From positions 1 through 64,000 of the forward strand of contig JACGCK010000081.1 of the NCBI GenBank assembly GCA_014925825.1: a DNA stretch of 64,000 bases, read 5' to 3'. The notes beneath the pieces were generated by a model. The model had not been told where the DNA came from. It ran no database searches and saw nothing but the letters and a program-made list of their open reading frames with translations. The DNA comes from Pholiota molesta (Eukaryota > Basidiomycota > Agaricomycetes > Agaricales > Strophariaceae). The translations under genes were made by a program, and so were the position numbers. Positions 21,969-33,200 of this stretch are shown in pieces. Numbering within the stretch: the first letter of the stretch is position 1; every line of letters starts with the position of its first letter.

Positions 21969-23529
21969 ATCATGTTGCATCAGGTCTACCCCTTGAATCA
22001 AGCGCCAGAAACCATGAGAATCAGAAGACCGTTTCAGCGCTTGGGCGACTTGGAGATTGAACCTCGTTTCCGCCAGAAGGTTGCTTTCCACAAGATTATC
22101 ATCGCCAGTGATATGACCGAATATAGCCTGAAGAAGTTCCTTGGAAGTTCCCAAAAAAACAAGGAAATATCGATGAAATTCCGCTAATCAGATTTCTATA
22201 TACTTACTTCCCGATTGCTCCGTGCTTGATGGTATTATAGTCCTCCAAAGGACTATCACGTTGCGCTATGGCTCAAGTAGAATTGATCACTTCCGCCCAA
22301 CCTCACTTTTCCTTCCTAAATTTCATTGCATCAGAATACATTATCCAATCTACTGGTCTTCATTGTCTCTGTGGTGTGCATTGTTCCAACCCTCAGATTC
22401 AAACTGGATTTCACACATGCGAATCAGTTCCTAATTAGAAGTGTCGACGTCGCTTGTAGGACAAGTCACTGCTACTATAAGGAGAACACATTACGCACTG
22501 CCCCAGCTGCCACCGGAGCGCAAGCCGAAACCATTCCAAGACGTCTACGGAATATAGCGCTACGAATTTTCTATGCGTTAAAGCGGTTACGGTGCTTTAC
22601 TTGACTCTCTGATTATCACTGGGATTCTTCCATTAATCATGTATGGGTTTAAATTGAGGAGTTGGTGAATGGCAACATGAATACATACCTGATATGGTTG
22701 CACTTAGATGTCACTACTGACCGACACGGTGAATTCCTTCTGATTTATCCGAGCTCATTCTGCACGAGGCGCAGCGTCGTCTCAATTTTTATTTCACGCG
22801 AAGAGTAGCTTGTCAATGGAAGCTGCAGCTTTGCGACTGTGCGAGATCCATTAAATTGCCCAAATTCACCACTGTGCGTTTTTTTCTTGGCACTACATGT
22901 TATATGAAAGCCTTTCTACGATACGCACTAGTACGAGCACAAGTGACAAGCTAAGAAAGCCAAAAGTGGCCTAAAAAAGACAGTCTGTGCATGCTTCAAG
23001 ACATGCGGCACTACGCAATTAGATTGTTAATTGAACGGATGGCATATTGTCCTTGAACTCCGAGCAAGAGCTAGGAATCCATGAACACATTTTGTCAGGA
23101 GCTAGCCTATGATAGGATTATTTACGCAGATGATAAAAAGCTCTCCATTCTAACAGCAGGTACATAATGTTTGGTATTCTTCTCGTACTGAGTGTGCGAA
23201 AAAGCAGACATGGATTTGATGCAGCGGGCTCAGAGAATGACTCGGAGGGGCACCGTGTTGTTTCGTTATCCGAGTCATTCTTACCGGGTGACTGTCAATG
23301 GGAGAACCGCTACTGGGTTTTAATTTACGGAGATTTTCATCGTTGTTCTTGTGATAGCTTCGACATCGACTTCGTCGCTTCCTTTTCCGGATTTGGGCGT
23401 TGTTGGCTGTTGTACTTGGGAGCAAGCCGAAGCAAGCAAAACGTCTTTTACTTATGCCATTTGGCTAGTCTCTTTGGCATATTGATGGATAGATAACTGA
23501 TGCCAATTAAACAATTCCGAAAAAGGTGA
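21969..23529. other. Intergenic, no gene recognised
   Basis: No coding sequence was supported. Part of 22570-22640 resembles 13300-13370 upstream of the other nuclease-like gene. A stretch near 23465-23490 (TGGCATATTGATGGATAG) resembles the NUDIX gene intron at about 50130-50160; the meaning is unclear. Confidence 0.4.
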
Positions 23530-24335
23530 AGAAAGGTGAAGGGTAACATGAACACATTGTTGTTGTGCGTCGAATCCGCCCACATTACTTTTATCCGTTG
23601 TCTGCCATACGATACACGTCTGTTTCCGATACTGTGTGTGACTTTTCGACAAAAAAAATTGCCCGGAACGGATGAACACTTCAGATGACGGGCGGACAAA
23701 TGCCTCGTGGGGCTGAGTGCTGATACTGGTCTTCCCTCCCTGCGCAGAATGGCCGTCACGGAATACCAAGTCGTTGGAAGGCATTTGCCCACCGAGGCTG
23801 AGCCTACGCCCAAGATCTACCGCGTGCGCATCTTTGTCGCCGACAACTTGTCCCGTTTCTGGTACCTCTTGAGGCACGCGATGTATTTAGCGCATCTTGT
23901 ATGAACGGTGCTCAGCAGCATCCCGAGGAACTCAAAAAAAGGTCAACAAGGCCAATGACGAAAATGTTCCTTGCAGCCCCCAAGAGGCTAAGGCGGAATG
24001 GGATTGCCGATTAAAGGGCTCTGCGCGTTTCAATTTTGCTTGTTCACCGTTCCCGTGTTATAGATCCACGAAAAGGAGCACTTGAACGTCATTTGCTACG
24101 ACTCCCTCTCTGGTACAAGGAGTTGAATCCGTGATCTCAGTTGCGCTGATGCTGTCAAGAGCTTGTACTAGGACATGGGTGCCAGGCATCGTGCCCGCTT
24201 CAGGTTGATCCACGTACATGCCTGGCGAGATTTGATTTTAGATTGGCGCGCTCATACATCTCCCTCCTTAGATTCCTGCACCGTGTGACAAAGTTCCACT
24301 CGGCCTGCGTTGCCAGCCGTTCCATCACCTTCTGA
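23530..24335 (+). pseudogene. RPL20 pseudogene copy 2, introns retained
   Basis: Promoter, coding and intron sequence all resemble the intact gene at 14487. The start is preserved (ATG 23749, [20 protein letters not shown]), then the frame is lost through deletions around [13 protein letters not shown]. The intron with TCACCGTTCCCGTGTTATAG is recognisable. Later exons carry stops (for example CTTGTACTAGGACATGG for LYQDM), and most of the last exon is missing. Homology continues in the 3' flank to about 24545. Because introns and flanks are copied, this is a DNA-level segmental duplication of about 1 kb, not a retrocopy. Confidence 0.9.
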
Positions 24336-24786
24336 GCGGGTTCGTTGTGTTTTATCGTGGTTGTGGGTTGAGGTTCAGACGAGGGTTCCATGGTAGGCTC
24401 TGCTGTGGTTTGTGTATGGTGTTACATCCCTGGAACATATGTCTATGCTTGTGCTTGAAGGACCGGCCTGGATGCCATGTACTCACAGTTCGTTATTCTG
24501 ATGCTCGTAAACTGAACCTGTGAGGTCATCGATATCGAGCTGCAAGAAATCACATATGTAAGTAGTTGCCGGGCATCATCAGCGGCCCTGCGCTGGAGAC
24601 AAAGCCATGATCCACTTTTCTCAGTTCACGAGCTCGGATGTCATGTAAAGCTTGTAAAGCTTGCTTCTGAAGTCGTGGACTGCTGCTTTTCATTCGGCTT
24701 TCTGGTGTATGTGGAGAATCGGGCGCTTAATGTTCAACACTTACGGACATGGTCCAGTGTAAATCTGCTGTAAAAGTCAAGAGGAG

Positions 24787-25035
24787 AGAATTTTTTTGGG
24801 ACTACCTAAATTCATCTCGGGGCTGAAGAAAAGAAATGTGGTGGGCATTTGGGCCTAGAGATGGGATAGAAAACAAATCGGTTATAGAGTCGGAAGATCT
24901 TCTGGTTCACAGTTGGAAATATCTAGAACATGAATTTATGAAGGAAAAGTTTAGAGCTAATGTCAGTCATTGAGAAGTATTGGCACCTGGCATGGGTAAA
25001 TCTGCAAGAAACATACTTATATAAGTTAGTTGATG
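24787..25035 (+). repeat. Dispersed repeat, copy 1
   Basis: Contains GATGGGATAG, AATCGGTTATAGAG, GAAGATCTTCTG and TATAAGTTAGTTGATGTACTGA. It aligns with 27390-27605 and, over its first part, with 29750-29880. It is non-coding and always beside F-box family sequence, so it may be a duplicated flank or a mobile element of unknown type. Confidence 0.65.
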
Positions 25036-25118
25036 TACTGAATACCCCGGCGCCTAAAATTACCGGGTTCATGGCGCATTGCGGCACTTTGAAGGACACC
25101 ATCGCACAAATAACTTAC

Positions 25119-25484
25119 GCTACGCGAGTATCCGTTGCCTTCAATGGTGCAATATATGGTTTGTTTATTCCACGTCGTAGCAACAACAATCCATGGTATG
25201 AAAAACTCTCCGACATGGACATGTCTCGCACACGGTGCGCCTCTCTCGGCATTGACAAGGCCTATGTTCAAGGGCGTGATGGGACGGTTGAGATTGCTAG
25301 TTACCTATGGCCAGCCGACAAGTGCCAAACGGTCCCGGACGATGGACCTCCCCTTTTAGTGCCGGTCGCTCATTATAGGAAGTGGGACTCTCATGAGTCG
25401 CGTGCTACCTTTCCATTATTTGATGAAAATTCCAACCGTGTTTTCTCGCCAGTATATGGAGGGTCTTATGTTGTTGTTGACTTT
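25119..25484 (+). pseudogene. F-box family C-terminal fragment
   Basis: Open frame nearly identical to the end of the gene at 16077-17838 (ATRVSVAFNGAIYGLFIPRR, YEKLSDMDMS, GIDKAYVQGRDGTVEIASYL, FSPVYGG.YVVVDF). It starts abruptly in the middle of the C-terminal exon and reads past the normal stop into unrelated sequence. There is no F-box or N-terminus upstream, where the dispersed repeat lies instead. It is a truncated duplicate. Confidence 0.85.
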
Positions 25485-26990
25485 ATGTTACGAGTCCTAT
25501 TTATAGGAATCCTGGAATCGCCTTTTTAGGGTAGGTTTAGCACGTGAGTCAATGCTTGGACGTCGCGCGTGCGGCTTTCACAGGCTCTTCAAAGTTCCAT
25601 CCTGACCACCACCACCGCCGTCGCCTCGCTCCTTCCCAACACCCTCCCTACCTCTCCCATTACCGACACCGCATTGTGCTGCACGCGCAACGTAGATGCC
25701 GATACAGAAGAATACGCGGCCAAATAATCGCGAGCCCACGCACCGAGCGAGGTGAGTAGCCACCCGCCCGTTCGCGCCGCTAAAGACACGACATTGTACA
25801 GGCATTCGGCAGCAAGGGGGCTCAAACCGCGATATGCCCAAAGGCGGCCGTGCCGGCTGGCTGTGCACTCCACCCCGCGCACGACGACAACAACGGCGAA
25901 TGCCATGTCAGCACGGCTACGAGGTAAGTACATACCCCGCTCCGCTGCACCTCCCTGACCGTCAACCACACTTCAGACCGCCAAACAGTGCTCTTCCGTC
26001 GGTCTGCGTGCTGAAATGTGCGCCTTACCCCACCGCCGACATCGTCCTTGTCAGGGTGCGCGCTTCCCCAGCCCCCGGCCTTATCTCGCCCTCTCCAATG
26101 AACAAGCCGAGGCGGCCGTCCCTGCATTGGCCCCGACACGACCAACTCCCCATTTAGCACTGTACACAACAACAACGAGGACGCGCACTGCATCATCGCA
26201 GACACCGAGGTGACGAGCTATCCCTCCTGCCTCTGCACCCTTTGATCGCGCATTGCAGCTTGAAACCGACGAACAAACCCCGTTTGTCGGTCTGCGCGCC
26301 TACAGCTGCGCCTCCTTCATCATGGCACTAACACCCTCTGCGTCGCTCCGCTTGCACTGTCTTCACTGGCTTGTGCGCCTCCATGCGCGCCCTCTAGACC
26401 CTCTTCTTTATGCATGCTGCTGCCTCTATCCATCTCGCGAGTCATGGCCGACAGACGACAGAGCCCAGCGCTCGTTCGTGTGTTTTTGCCACCCCCTCTC
26501 CACCCTGTCGGACGAAGAGTGAAGCTGAGGTGGTTCAAGCAGGCAGGCAAACAGGCGCCTCTCATTCACTGGTACGGCTAAGAGGCGCGCCGTGGTCCCA
26601 GCAATGGAAATATAAGCATCAGGCTTATTTTTCCCAAGGAAGGTACAGAGGTAGATGTGCTGATGAACAACTCTAGCGCTCGTTTGTCGGCAGTCGGAGA
26701 GAAATGTGGTGGCGAACAGGCGGACAAATGAGCCAAGCTCATATGTCCCAACAGCAGGGCCTACTGGGTGTGTTCGGCGGCACAGGCGCCGCCCTTGTTT
26801 GTCGGCAGAGGAAATGCCGGCACTGGCGCGCACATGCAGACAAACGGGGCAGCGTTGCAGGTGTCACTGTGTAAACTGATGAGCGAGCTTGCCACCCTAA
26901 CCCGTGGCAAATTGTTTGCCATTGCCTGTCCCCTCACCCTCTTAATTTGCTTATGTGGGCTCGTTATCCACGCTCGTTTGCCGCACTGCC
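25485..26990. other. GC-rich block between two F-box fragments, origin unknown
   Basis: About 1.5 kb, clearly richer in GC than both sides. Motifs recur in both orientations: TTTGTCGG (near 26285, 26682, 26800) and its complement-like GACAAACG, GTCGGTCTGCG (near 25999 and 26286), and splice-like GAGGTGAGTAG or GAGGTAAGTAC. Open frames on both strands are low-complexity and unrecognised. It joins a fragment of one F-box subfamily at the left to a fragment of another at the right, so it may be a mobile element or a rearrangement patch. No terminal repeats were identified. Confidence 0.4.
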
Positions 26991-27155
26991 AACAAGGAGT
27001 CGAGTGGTGTTTATTCCTTTCTGGCCACAGTCGCTCGTTCAAGGACATTGGATTTCCCCGATGTGTGGGCAGAAGCTCCGCTATTCGATGACAAATCGAA
27101 TCGGTTCCTTTCATCTACGAAAGACCGATGGGTCGTTGTGGAATTTGCTAAATAG
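26991..27155 (+). pseudogene. F-box family C-terminal fragment, second subtype
   Basis: Encodes the last 54 residues of the family (NKESSGVYSFLATVARSR, APLFDDKSNRFLS, VVVEFAK stop). It closely matches the end of the gene at 8743-10825, including the 3' flank TAGAGTTGTAGTGTGTAT. Homology starts exactly at 26991, where the GC-rich block ends. Confidence 0.85.
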
Positions 27156-27389
27156 AGTTGTAGTGTGTATGTGTATCATATAGTCGATATTGCAATTTAT
27201 AAATCCTTCAAATAATATGATTACTTATTGGATTATTCCACTGATAATTTGTATGGTGTTTATATGAGAGAATAGTTACACCAAGTGAGAATGGGCATAG
27301 CAAAAGGTATAGATTTTTTATTCTGCTTTCTGGTCTGCGTGGAGAATAAAGGCAAGCCGTGACACGGGAAAATCACACCAATTGGTTCA

Positions 27390-27605
27390 TCCTGGGGCCG
27401 AATTGTGGCAGGAATTTAAGCTTTGGGATGGGATGTAAAAAATCGGTCATAGAGAGCGAAGATCTTTTGAGATACGGAGGTGAATTATCTAGGACATAAT
27501 TTCCATCTATACTTTCATGTTTGGTCGTTCAGTAGTATTGACAATTGGCATGAGTGAGTCTGCACGAAATATATATATATATAAGTTGGTTGATGTATTG
27601 AGAGT
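27390..27605 (+). repeat. Dispersed repeat, copy 2
   Basis: Similar to 24787-25035 (GATGGGATGT, AATCGGTCATAGAG, GAAGATCTTTTG, TATAAGTTGGTTGATGTATTGA). A (TA)n run lies within it. It lies about 180 bp before the F-box gene at 27784. Confidence 0.65.
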
Positions 27606-27783
27606 CCTATCGATCAGCTTTGCCATAGAATTTTGCAGCCAACTGAAATTGTAGCGAACGTTTGCTGTGGTAGATTCAAGGTGGATTGGGCAGCATCGGG
27701 ATGCCCGGCCCGACCTTCCATGACCCCGACGTACTTCACTGACCTGTCACTGACGCTCTGCTACAATACGATCGCCGTTCTAT

Positions 27784-29589
27784 ATGCCTTCGATTCCAAC
27801 CTGCGATGTTCGCAAAACTCCTGTAATTGACACCCCGCCATTGCTTGGTCAAAACCTGTACACTCTGGTAGTGCCACCTGTATGGACCGAGTTGGATGTG
27901 CTGTCACCTATAAGATCTATCAAACAATGGAGCTCAGAGCAGTTGCCCAGATATATAGCTCTAGCTAGAAATCGATCGCTCATACATATGACTAAAGGTT
28001 TGGCTAATTTTTCCCTTCATAGAGGTTTCCGACATCTAACATCCCTACCCGCAGCTTCACAGTGGTTTTTTCCTCGGCGCAAACTGGAGGATTTGCCAAC
28101 CGAAGTTCTCGTGGACATACTTCAGTATGTGGGCTGGAGAGATATTCTTGTCTGCCGGCAGGTCGGTCAAATTTATTGCACGTCATGATAACCGTTGAAT
28201 GTAACTGATATACTCGTGCCCTCAGACTTGCAAGCGCTTGTCGGAAATATCGACTGCACGGCCACTATGGGTGTTCTTATTCAACCGACTCTCCGTTGAG
28301 TTGATGGCGCCTCCAATTCTAGAAAGCCCAATTGATACTTATACGGGCGCAGAACTCGAACGCGCCGTCCTAAGATGTATCTCTTCCGATATTCGATGGA
28401 CCAGCTCACATCCACGAGTACGAAGTATTCCAATAACCATTGAGGATCTTAAAGAATTCACTGTTCTTGTGGAGGGAGGGAGATGGCTCCTGTTGACATC
28501 ATCACGAATGGTTGCTGGCTGCGTTTATGCATATGATTTGGACAAACCTTTCCCAGAGCCCGTGTGCATTATCGATATCGGGGAAGCCGATCCTGAGCAG
28601 CATTGGTTTATGGCGGCAGACGTGGATCATAACGAGGCCCAGTTGACCTTCAATCTTTGTCTCATTCCCTACTCTACGGCGCGTAAGTCAAGTTTGCAGT
28701 ATCCTCCTGGTGGCATCCACGTCTATCGTATATCATTGCAAGGCCACGGAACTGATGCAACACTCATGGCCCGAAAACTCAAATCGCTTCAGAACGGCTT
28801 CCGAGCTTACACTCTGACATTTACTTTGCGTGGACATTATCTGGCCAGGTCTGTCGGTTTTTACGACCGGATATACACGTGCGTCGAAGTTTGTAACTGG
28901 TTCCTGTCGGATTCTTCTACGCATTGGAAGTCATATATTAATTTGGGTGGCCACATTCCCGTAAGCCTTTTGTCTCATGTTTCGCGTTCTCTTTTCTCAC
29001 ATTGTACTCTCAGAAAGATATAAAATTACTTCCAGATGACAAGCTTATCGTCGTCTTGCACAATGCCATTGTTCTCTACAATGTTGCAAATCTTCATTCA
29101 ATCCCTGCTGGTGAACTTGTAAATGATGTGACTCGAACAATTGACTCGTACTGGAAACACTCGGACGCCACACCAGTTGTACGTATACATATATCCAAAC
29201 CATATCTCCATCCATGTGGAACCCGACTTGCTATTGCTATGGGAGGGGCCATATATGGTCTGACCATCGCCGCTCGCTCTGACAAGGAACCCGAATATCA
29301 GTTACTCTCTAATGTCAATGCTTGTGACACATTATGGGCCTCGGTTGGTATTGACAAGGTCTATATCCATGATGATAGTGGGTACGTGGAGACTGCTAGT
29401 TATATTTGGCCGGACGACGAGTACCGCACGAATGCTACTTCTCCACTTCTGGTCTCGACCGTTCGTCATCAGGAATGGGATTCTCCTAATGACTGGTCGT
29501 CTGTTCCCTTCTTCGATGAAAGATCCTATCGGGTCTTGTCAACCGTAGGCGATGGGTCTTGTGTTGTTATTGATTACGCATGTAAATAG
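27784..29589 (+). CDS. F-box protein, intact family member (module 3)
   Basis: Four exons (27784-27997, 28055-28161, 28226-28960, 29014-29589) join in frame to about 543 aa. N-terminal exon: PLLGQNLYTLVVPPVWTELD. F-box exon: ASQWFFPRRKLEDLPTEV then LQYVGWRDILVCRQ. Body begins TCKRLSEISTARPLW; the C-terminal exon ends DGSCVVIDYACK. Splice positions and phases equal those of the genes at 18213 and 42673, which confirms the model. It is a close relative and inverted duplicate of 42673-44477, including about 150 bp of promoter and the 3' flank. The expected nuclease-like neighbour has decayed to its last exon (29667-29715). Presumed SCF substrate receptor; target unknown. Confidence 0.9.
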
Positions 29590-29666
29590 CGTTGAGGTCG
29601 CACTATTTTTACAGACCGTGTTTATTCCGAACACACTCTTCCCGGATATTGTAATGCATAATCTCT

Positions 29667-29715
29667 TCATGCCCTATGTGAATCAACGTCCTCTACGATT
29701 TCTCAGGAGGGTGGA
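29667..29715 (-). pseudogene. Remnant of nuclease-like gene, last exon only
   Basis: Read on the minus strand, the sequence ending GGGCATGA matches the last exon of the gene at 20056-21770 (GAGGAGCTTGGTCC.. GGGCATGA). It lies at the same place relative to the F-box gene, convergent and about 80 bp downstream. The matching flank of the inverted copy is at 42545-42594. Short, so moderately confident. Confidence 0.6.
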
Positions 29716-29749
29716 CCTTGTCCTGTCCGTCGATGTCGAAAAATTATAG

Positions 29750-29880
29750 CAATTACCGCTCATCCCGGAGCTGAAATGTGGCAGGAATTTAAGCTAAGGG
29801 ATGGGATAGAAAAAAAATCGGTCCATGGGCGCTTAAAATTACCGAGTTCATCAACCGCACTTTGTGAGGCGAAAATAACT
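29750..29880 (+). repeat. Dispersed repeat, copy 3 (partial)
   Basis: GTGGCAGGAATTTAAGCTAA and GGGATGGGATAG match copy 2. GGGCGCTTAAAATTACCGAG matches sequence just after copy 1 (25050). It seems to be a deletion derivative. Confidence 0.6.
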
Positions 29881-30213
29881 CAACTAAGGTTACGCCGTAC
29901 GCCGTAGGACCAAACTGGAGATGGATAGTGGTAGAACCGTGTCCAGCGCGTGATGTACATTTTTCGGATATTAGTTTTTTTCTTGTCTAACTTGGGGATA
30001 TAATTGCCGTCGGTTCCGCCAATTGAATGAGTGAAACATTGCCTTGGACGATACAGGAACATGGAGCGGAAATGAAAGAAATCAGTGGGCGTCTAAGTCG
30101 CAGTGCGCCAAAAAAATTGATCGCGTGTGGCACAGAGAGAGCGTGGGAACGGGGGTGTGTCATCTGCGCTCGTTTCATCGACGGGCATCTGAGGCTGCAG
30201 AGAACCGCGATCC

Positions 30214-33200
30214 ATGGTCGCCCCCGCTCCGCCCAGCGCACCGCTCTCCTACGCAGAACGCGCAAAGAGGGCCCAGAACATCAGGTCCAACATCGCAGCA
30301 CCCCCGCCCCCGCAAAATATCCTTGTTCAGCCCCCACCGCCAGCGTCGTCGGTCCATGTTGCTCTAGTCGGTACCACATCCGCCTCGTCCGCGGCGTCCG
30401 CAGCGAGCACTGCGAGCACTGCGCCGTCATCGGCCGCCGTATCCTCGTCCTTGTCTGACGACACACCCAACTCTTCCATCCTTCTTGGCACCCGCGCTTC
30501 TTCGCCCATACCCTCCAACTCTTTTTCATCCCCCAGCAGCAACCCGAACTCCTCACTGCGGCCTGCGAACAAGACTGCAGAACCGGCTGGCGCAGGCGCG
30601 ACATCGACATCTGGGCAGCTGGCTGCGAAGGCGCTGTCCATTGTGGCGGCCCACACTGGTGTCAGCAAGCCACCCCCTACGAATGTCTGGAGCCAGCGCA
30701 TCGAGCGCATGTCTGCCGCCCGTGCCGCAGCAGCGGCCCCGTCTTCGAGTCAGGCCCTCAATCCAAGTCAGAACACCCCCGTTACGGCAGCGGCAACAGG
30801 CGTCTCTGATGCTGCCAGTGCCGCTGCAAGCGCCACGCCAGCGCCAGTGCGAACGGTGTCTGCCTCCACCCAGGGTTCGTCCAAAACCACCTCAAATACG
30901 CCCCCCACGGCATCACTCTCCAACGACGCCCAGGGTCTAAAAGTAGCCAATGCAAAGCCGAAAACGAATCAGATAGCGGCATCTACACCCACATCGCTCG
31001 GAAAAGAGGATGACCCTTTTGTCGTCAAAGCCCCTGCGCAGCGCCTGCCGCCCACATGGGCCGCTGCAGCGTCCCCATCACTACCCGCTCCTCCGCCTTC
31101 TTCCTCTGACTCCGCGCCCGTCGCAGTGACACCAGCAGCATCAACGTCATCCTTAGGCCCGGCGTTTTCTACGACATCCATTTCGGCTGCCGTGCCAGGA
31201 ATTTCTGCCGAAGCCTGGCCAGAAGTGGGCAAGTCGGCCCTCGCGGCCTCGACATCTACTGTCGGAGATTCCCCGCGGGCTAGTGCATCTCAGACGAGTG
31301 AGTCCCTTACCGCTGGAGAGGAGCACGGGGCAGGCAGAGAGGAAGCAGAAAGTTTATCTGAAGGCAAAGGTGAGCATTGTTTAATTTAAAAATTTCTCTT
31401 CGGCTTCTTGGTTTTCGGTTCAGATTTTAAAGAGCTCTTACAACCGTTTCACCATTTCTTTTTCACCTGATCTCCATTTGTTCTAATTGTCAGCGCCTAG
31501 TTCGTATTCATGGCGTTCTGGCTCTGATTTGTCGTTGATCTTTCGAAGAATTAGATAACCATTTTACTTTTTCTCCTCGTCTTTCTACGCCTGGTGTCCC
31601 TCACTTTCGTGTTGATCACCTTTCTTCGTCCTTGCTCTATTTTGCGCGCATATATGCTTATGTTTTCATCTCCAGGCCCTAGAAGCAAGAAAGGCAAGGC
31701 CAAATCAAAATGGGTGGCCATTCCACCCGCGGAGCTGCAGGCTGCCGCCGATGCAGCCGCCGCCGCCGCGCGCAAGGCCAGCACGGGGGGTCACACCCAC
31801 GCACAGGGCGTGCGCAAGGGCAACAAAGGCTCGACGTCGAACGGCACCAACGCCAACACCACGAACGGGACGAACACGAGCGCGCACAACACCCCGCGCT
31901 CGCATTCCGGGCGGACGTCGGCGGCGCAGTCGCGCGTGCACAGCGCGCAGAACAGTCCGCGGACGCAGCGCGGGCGGCGGTTGCCCGCGGAGGAGGGCGG
32001 TGTTGCAGGTATGTGCGGGCGTGGATGTGATGTTGGCATTTCTTGATGATCTGACTTCTCCCCCTTCTTGTAGATGCGACCGGTCCGCCCTCGCCCGCAC
32101 CACCAGGCGGCGCGTCGCCTGCGCCTGCCCAACCGGCCACGAGCCACCAACAACAACAACAGCCGCAGCAGCAGCCACCAGCCACGTCTACGTACCAGCC
32201 GCAGCCCCAGGCGCCGTACCCACAGCAGCAGCAGCAGCAGCAGCGCTATAGCGGCGCGCCGCCGCCCGGGACACACACGCCCGTCGGCGGGCAAGGCAGC
32301 CCGGCGCCCAGCGCGCCCACACCCCCCGCCGACCAGGCGTATAGCCGGCGGCACCGCAGCCACCCGCGGCAGCCCGTCGTGCCCGTCGTGCCCCCTGGTG
32401 CGCCGTCCCCCGCGCCCGCGTTCCAGGCGTCCGCGCCGCCGTTTTATCCCCAGAGCCACCATCTCCCGCCGGCGGGCGCTGTGTACCCGTCGTACGCGCC
32501 CCCGCCTGGCCCGCCGCCGATGTACCCCGTGTATGCGCCGCCGGCGTTTGGGTATGGCGCGTGGCAGGCGCCGCCGGCGGGGTATGGGCCGCTGCCGCCG
32601 CACCACCCGCAGCAGCAGCAGGGCTATGTGCCGCTGCAGTATGTGGAGGGGCCGCCGCCACCGCTGCCGGAGGCTGTTGTCGATGGCAATGGCGAGGCTG
32701 CACAAGCGCATGTAGAGGCGGAGGGGGAGGTCGGAGTGGAAGGACGAGAGCACGGCGCGGGTGGTGCGCGCAGTCCGAGTCGCGAGAAGATGATGTTTGG
32801 GAGCATCGGCTTGGCGGCTGTGGCGAGGGAGGGTGGAGTCGGGGATGCGAGTGCGGTGGTGCGGGGGAATGGGCGTGAGGGCGTGGTGGTTAATGGAGAG
32901 AGCGGGTCGCGGGCGAAGGAGGAACGCGATGCGGGTGACCAGGAAGCAGGCCACGCGAGAGGACAGGGGAAGGACGCGAAGGACAGACCTGAGAGGAAGG
33001 CGAGAGCGACGAACGGGCCCTCCTCGGAACGGGAGAAGGAGGGGAAGCCATTTGACCGCACCATCCCAGCCGTCCAGGCGTCGCAAAGCGTGCAGGCCGA
33101 GATCAAATGGAAGTTCGGCACTGCGAACAATACGCCGCCCGTCCAGCGCCAGCAGGCGCTCCCTCCTGTTGAAGACGCCGCACCTACGCCGCACCCACGA

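Noticed and set aside
25489..26990. Possible LTR starting TGTTACGAGTCC at 25489
   Set aside because: The start looks LTR-like, but no matching CA end followed by a copy of the preceding five bases was found, and there is no primer-binding site or polyprotein.
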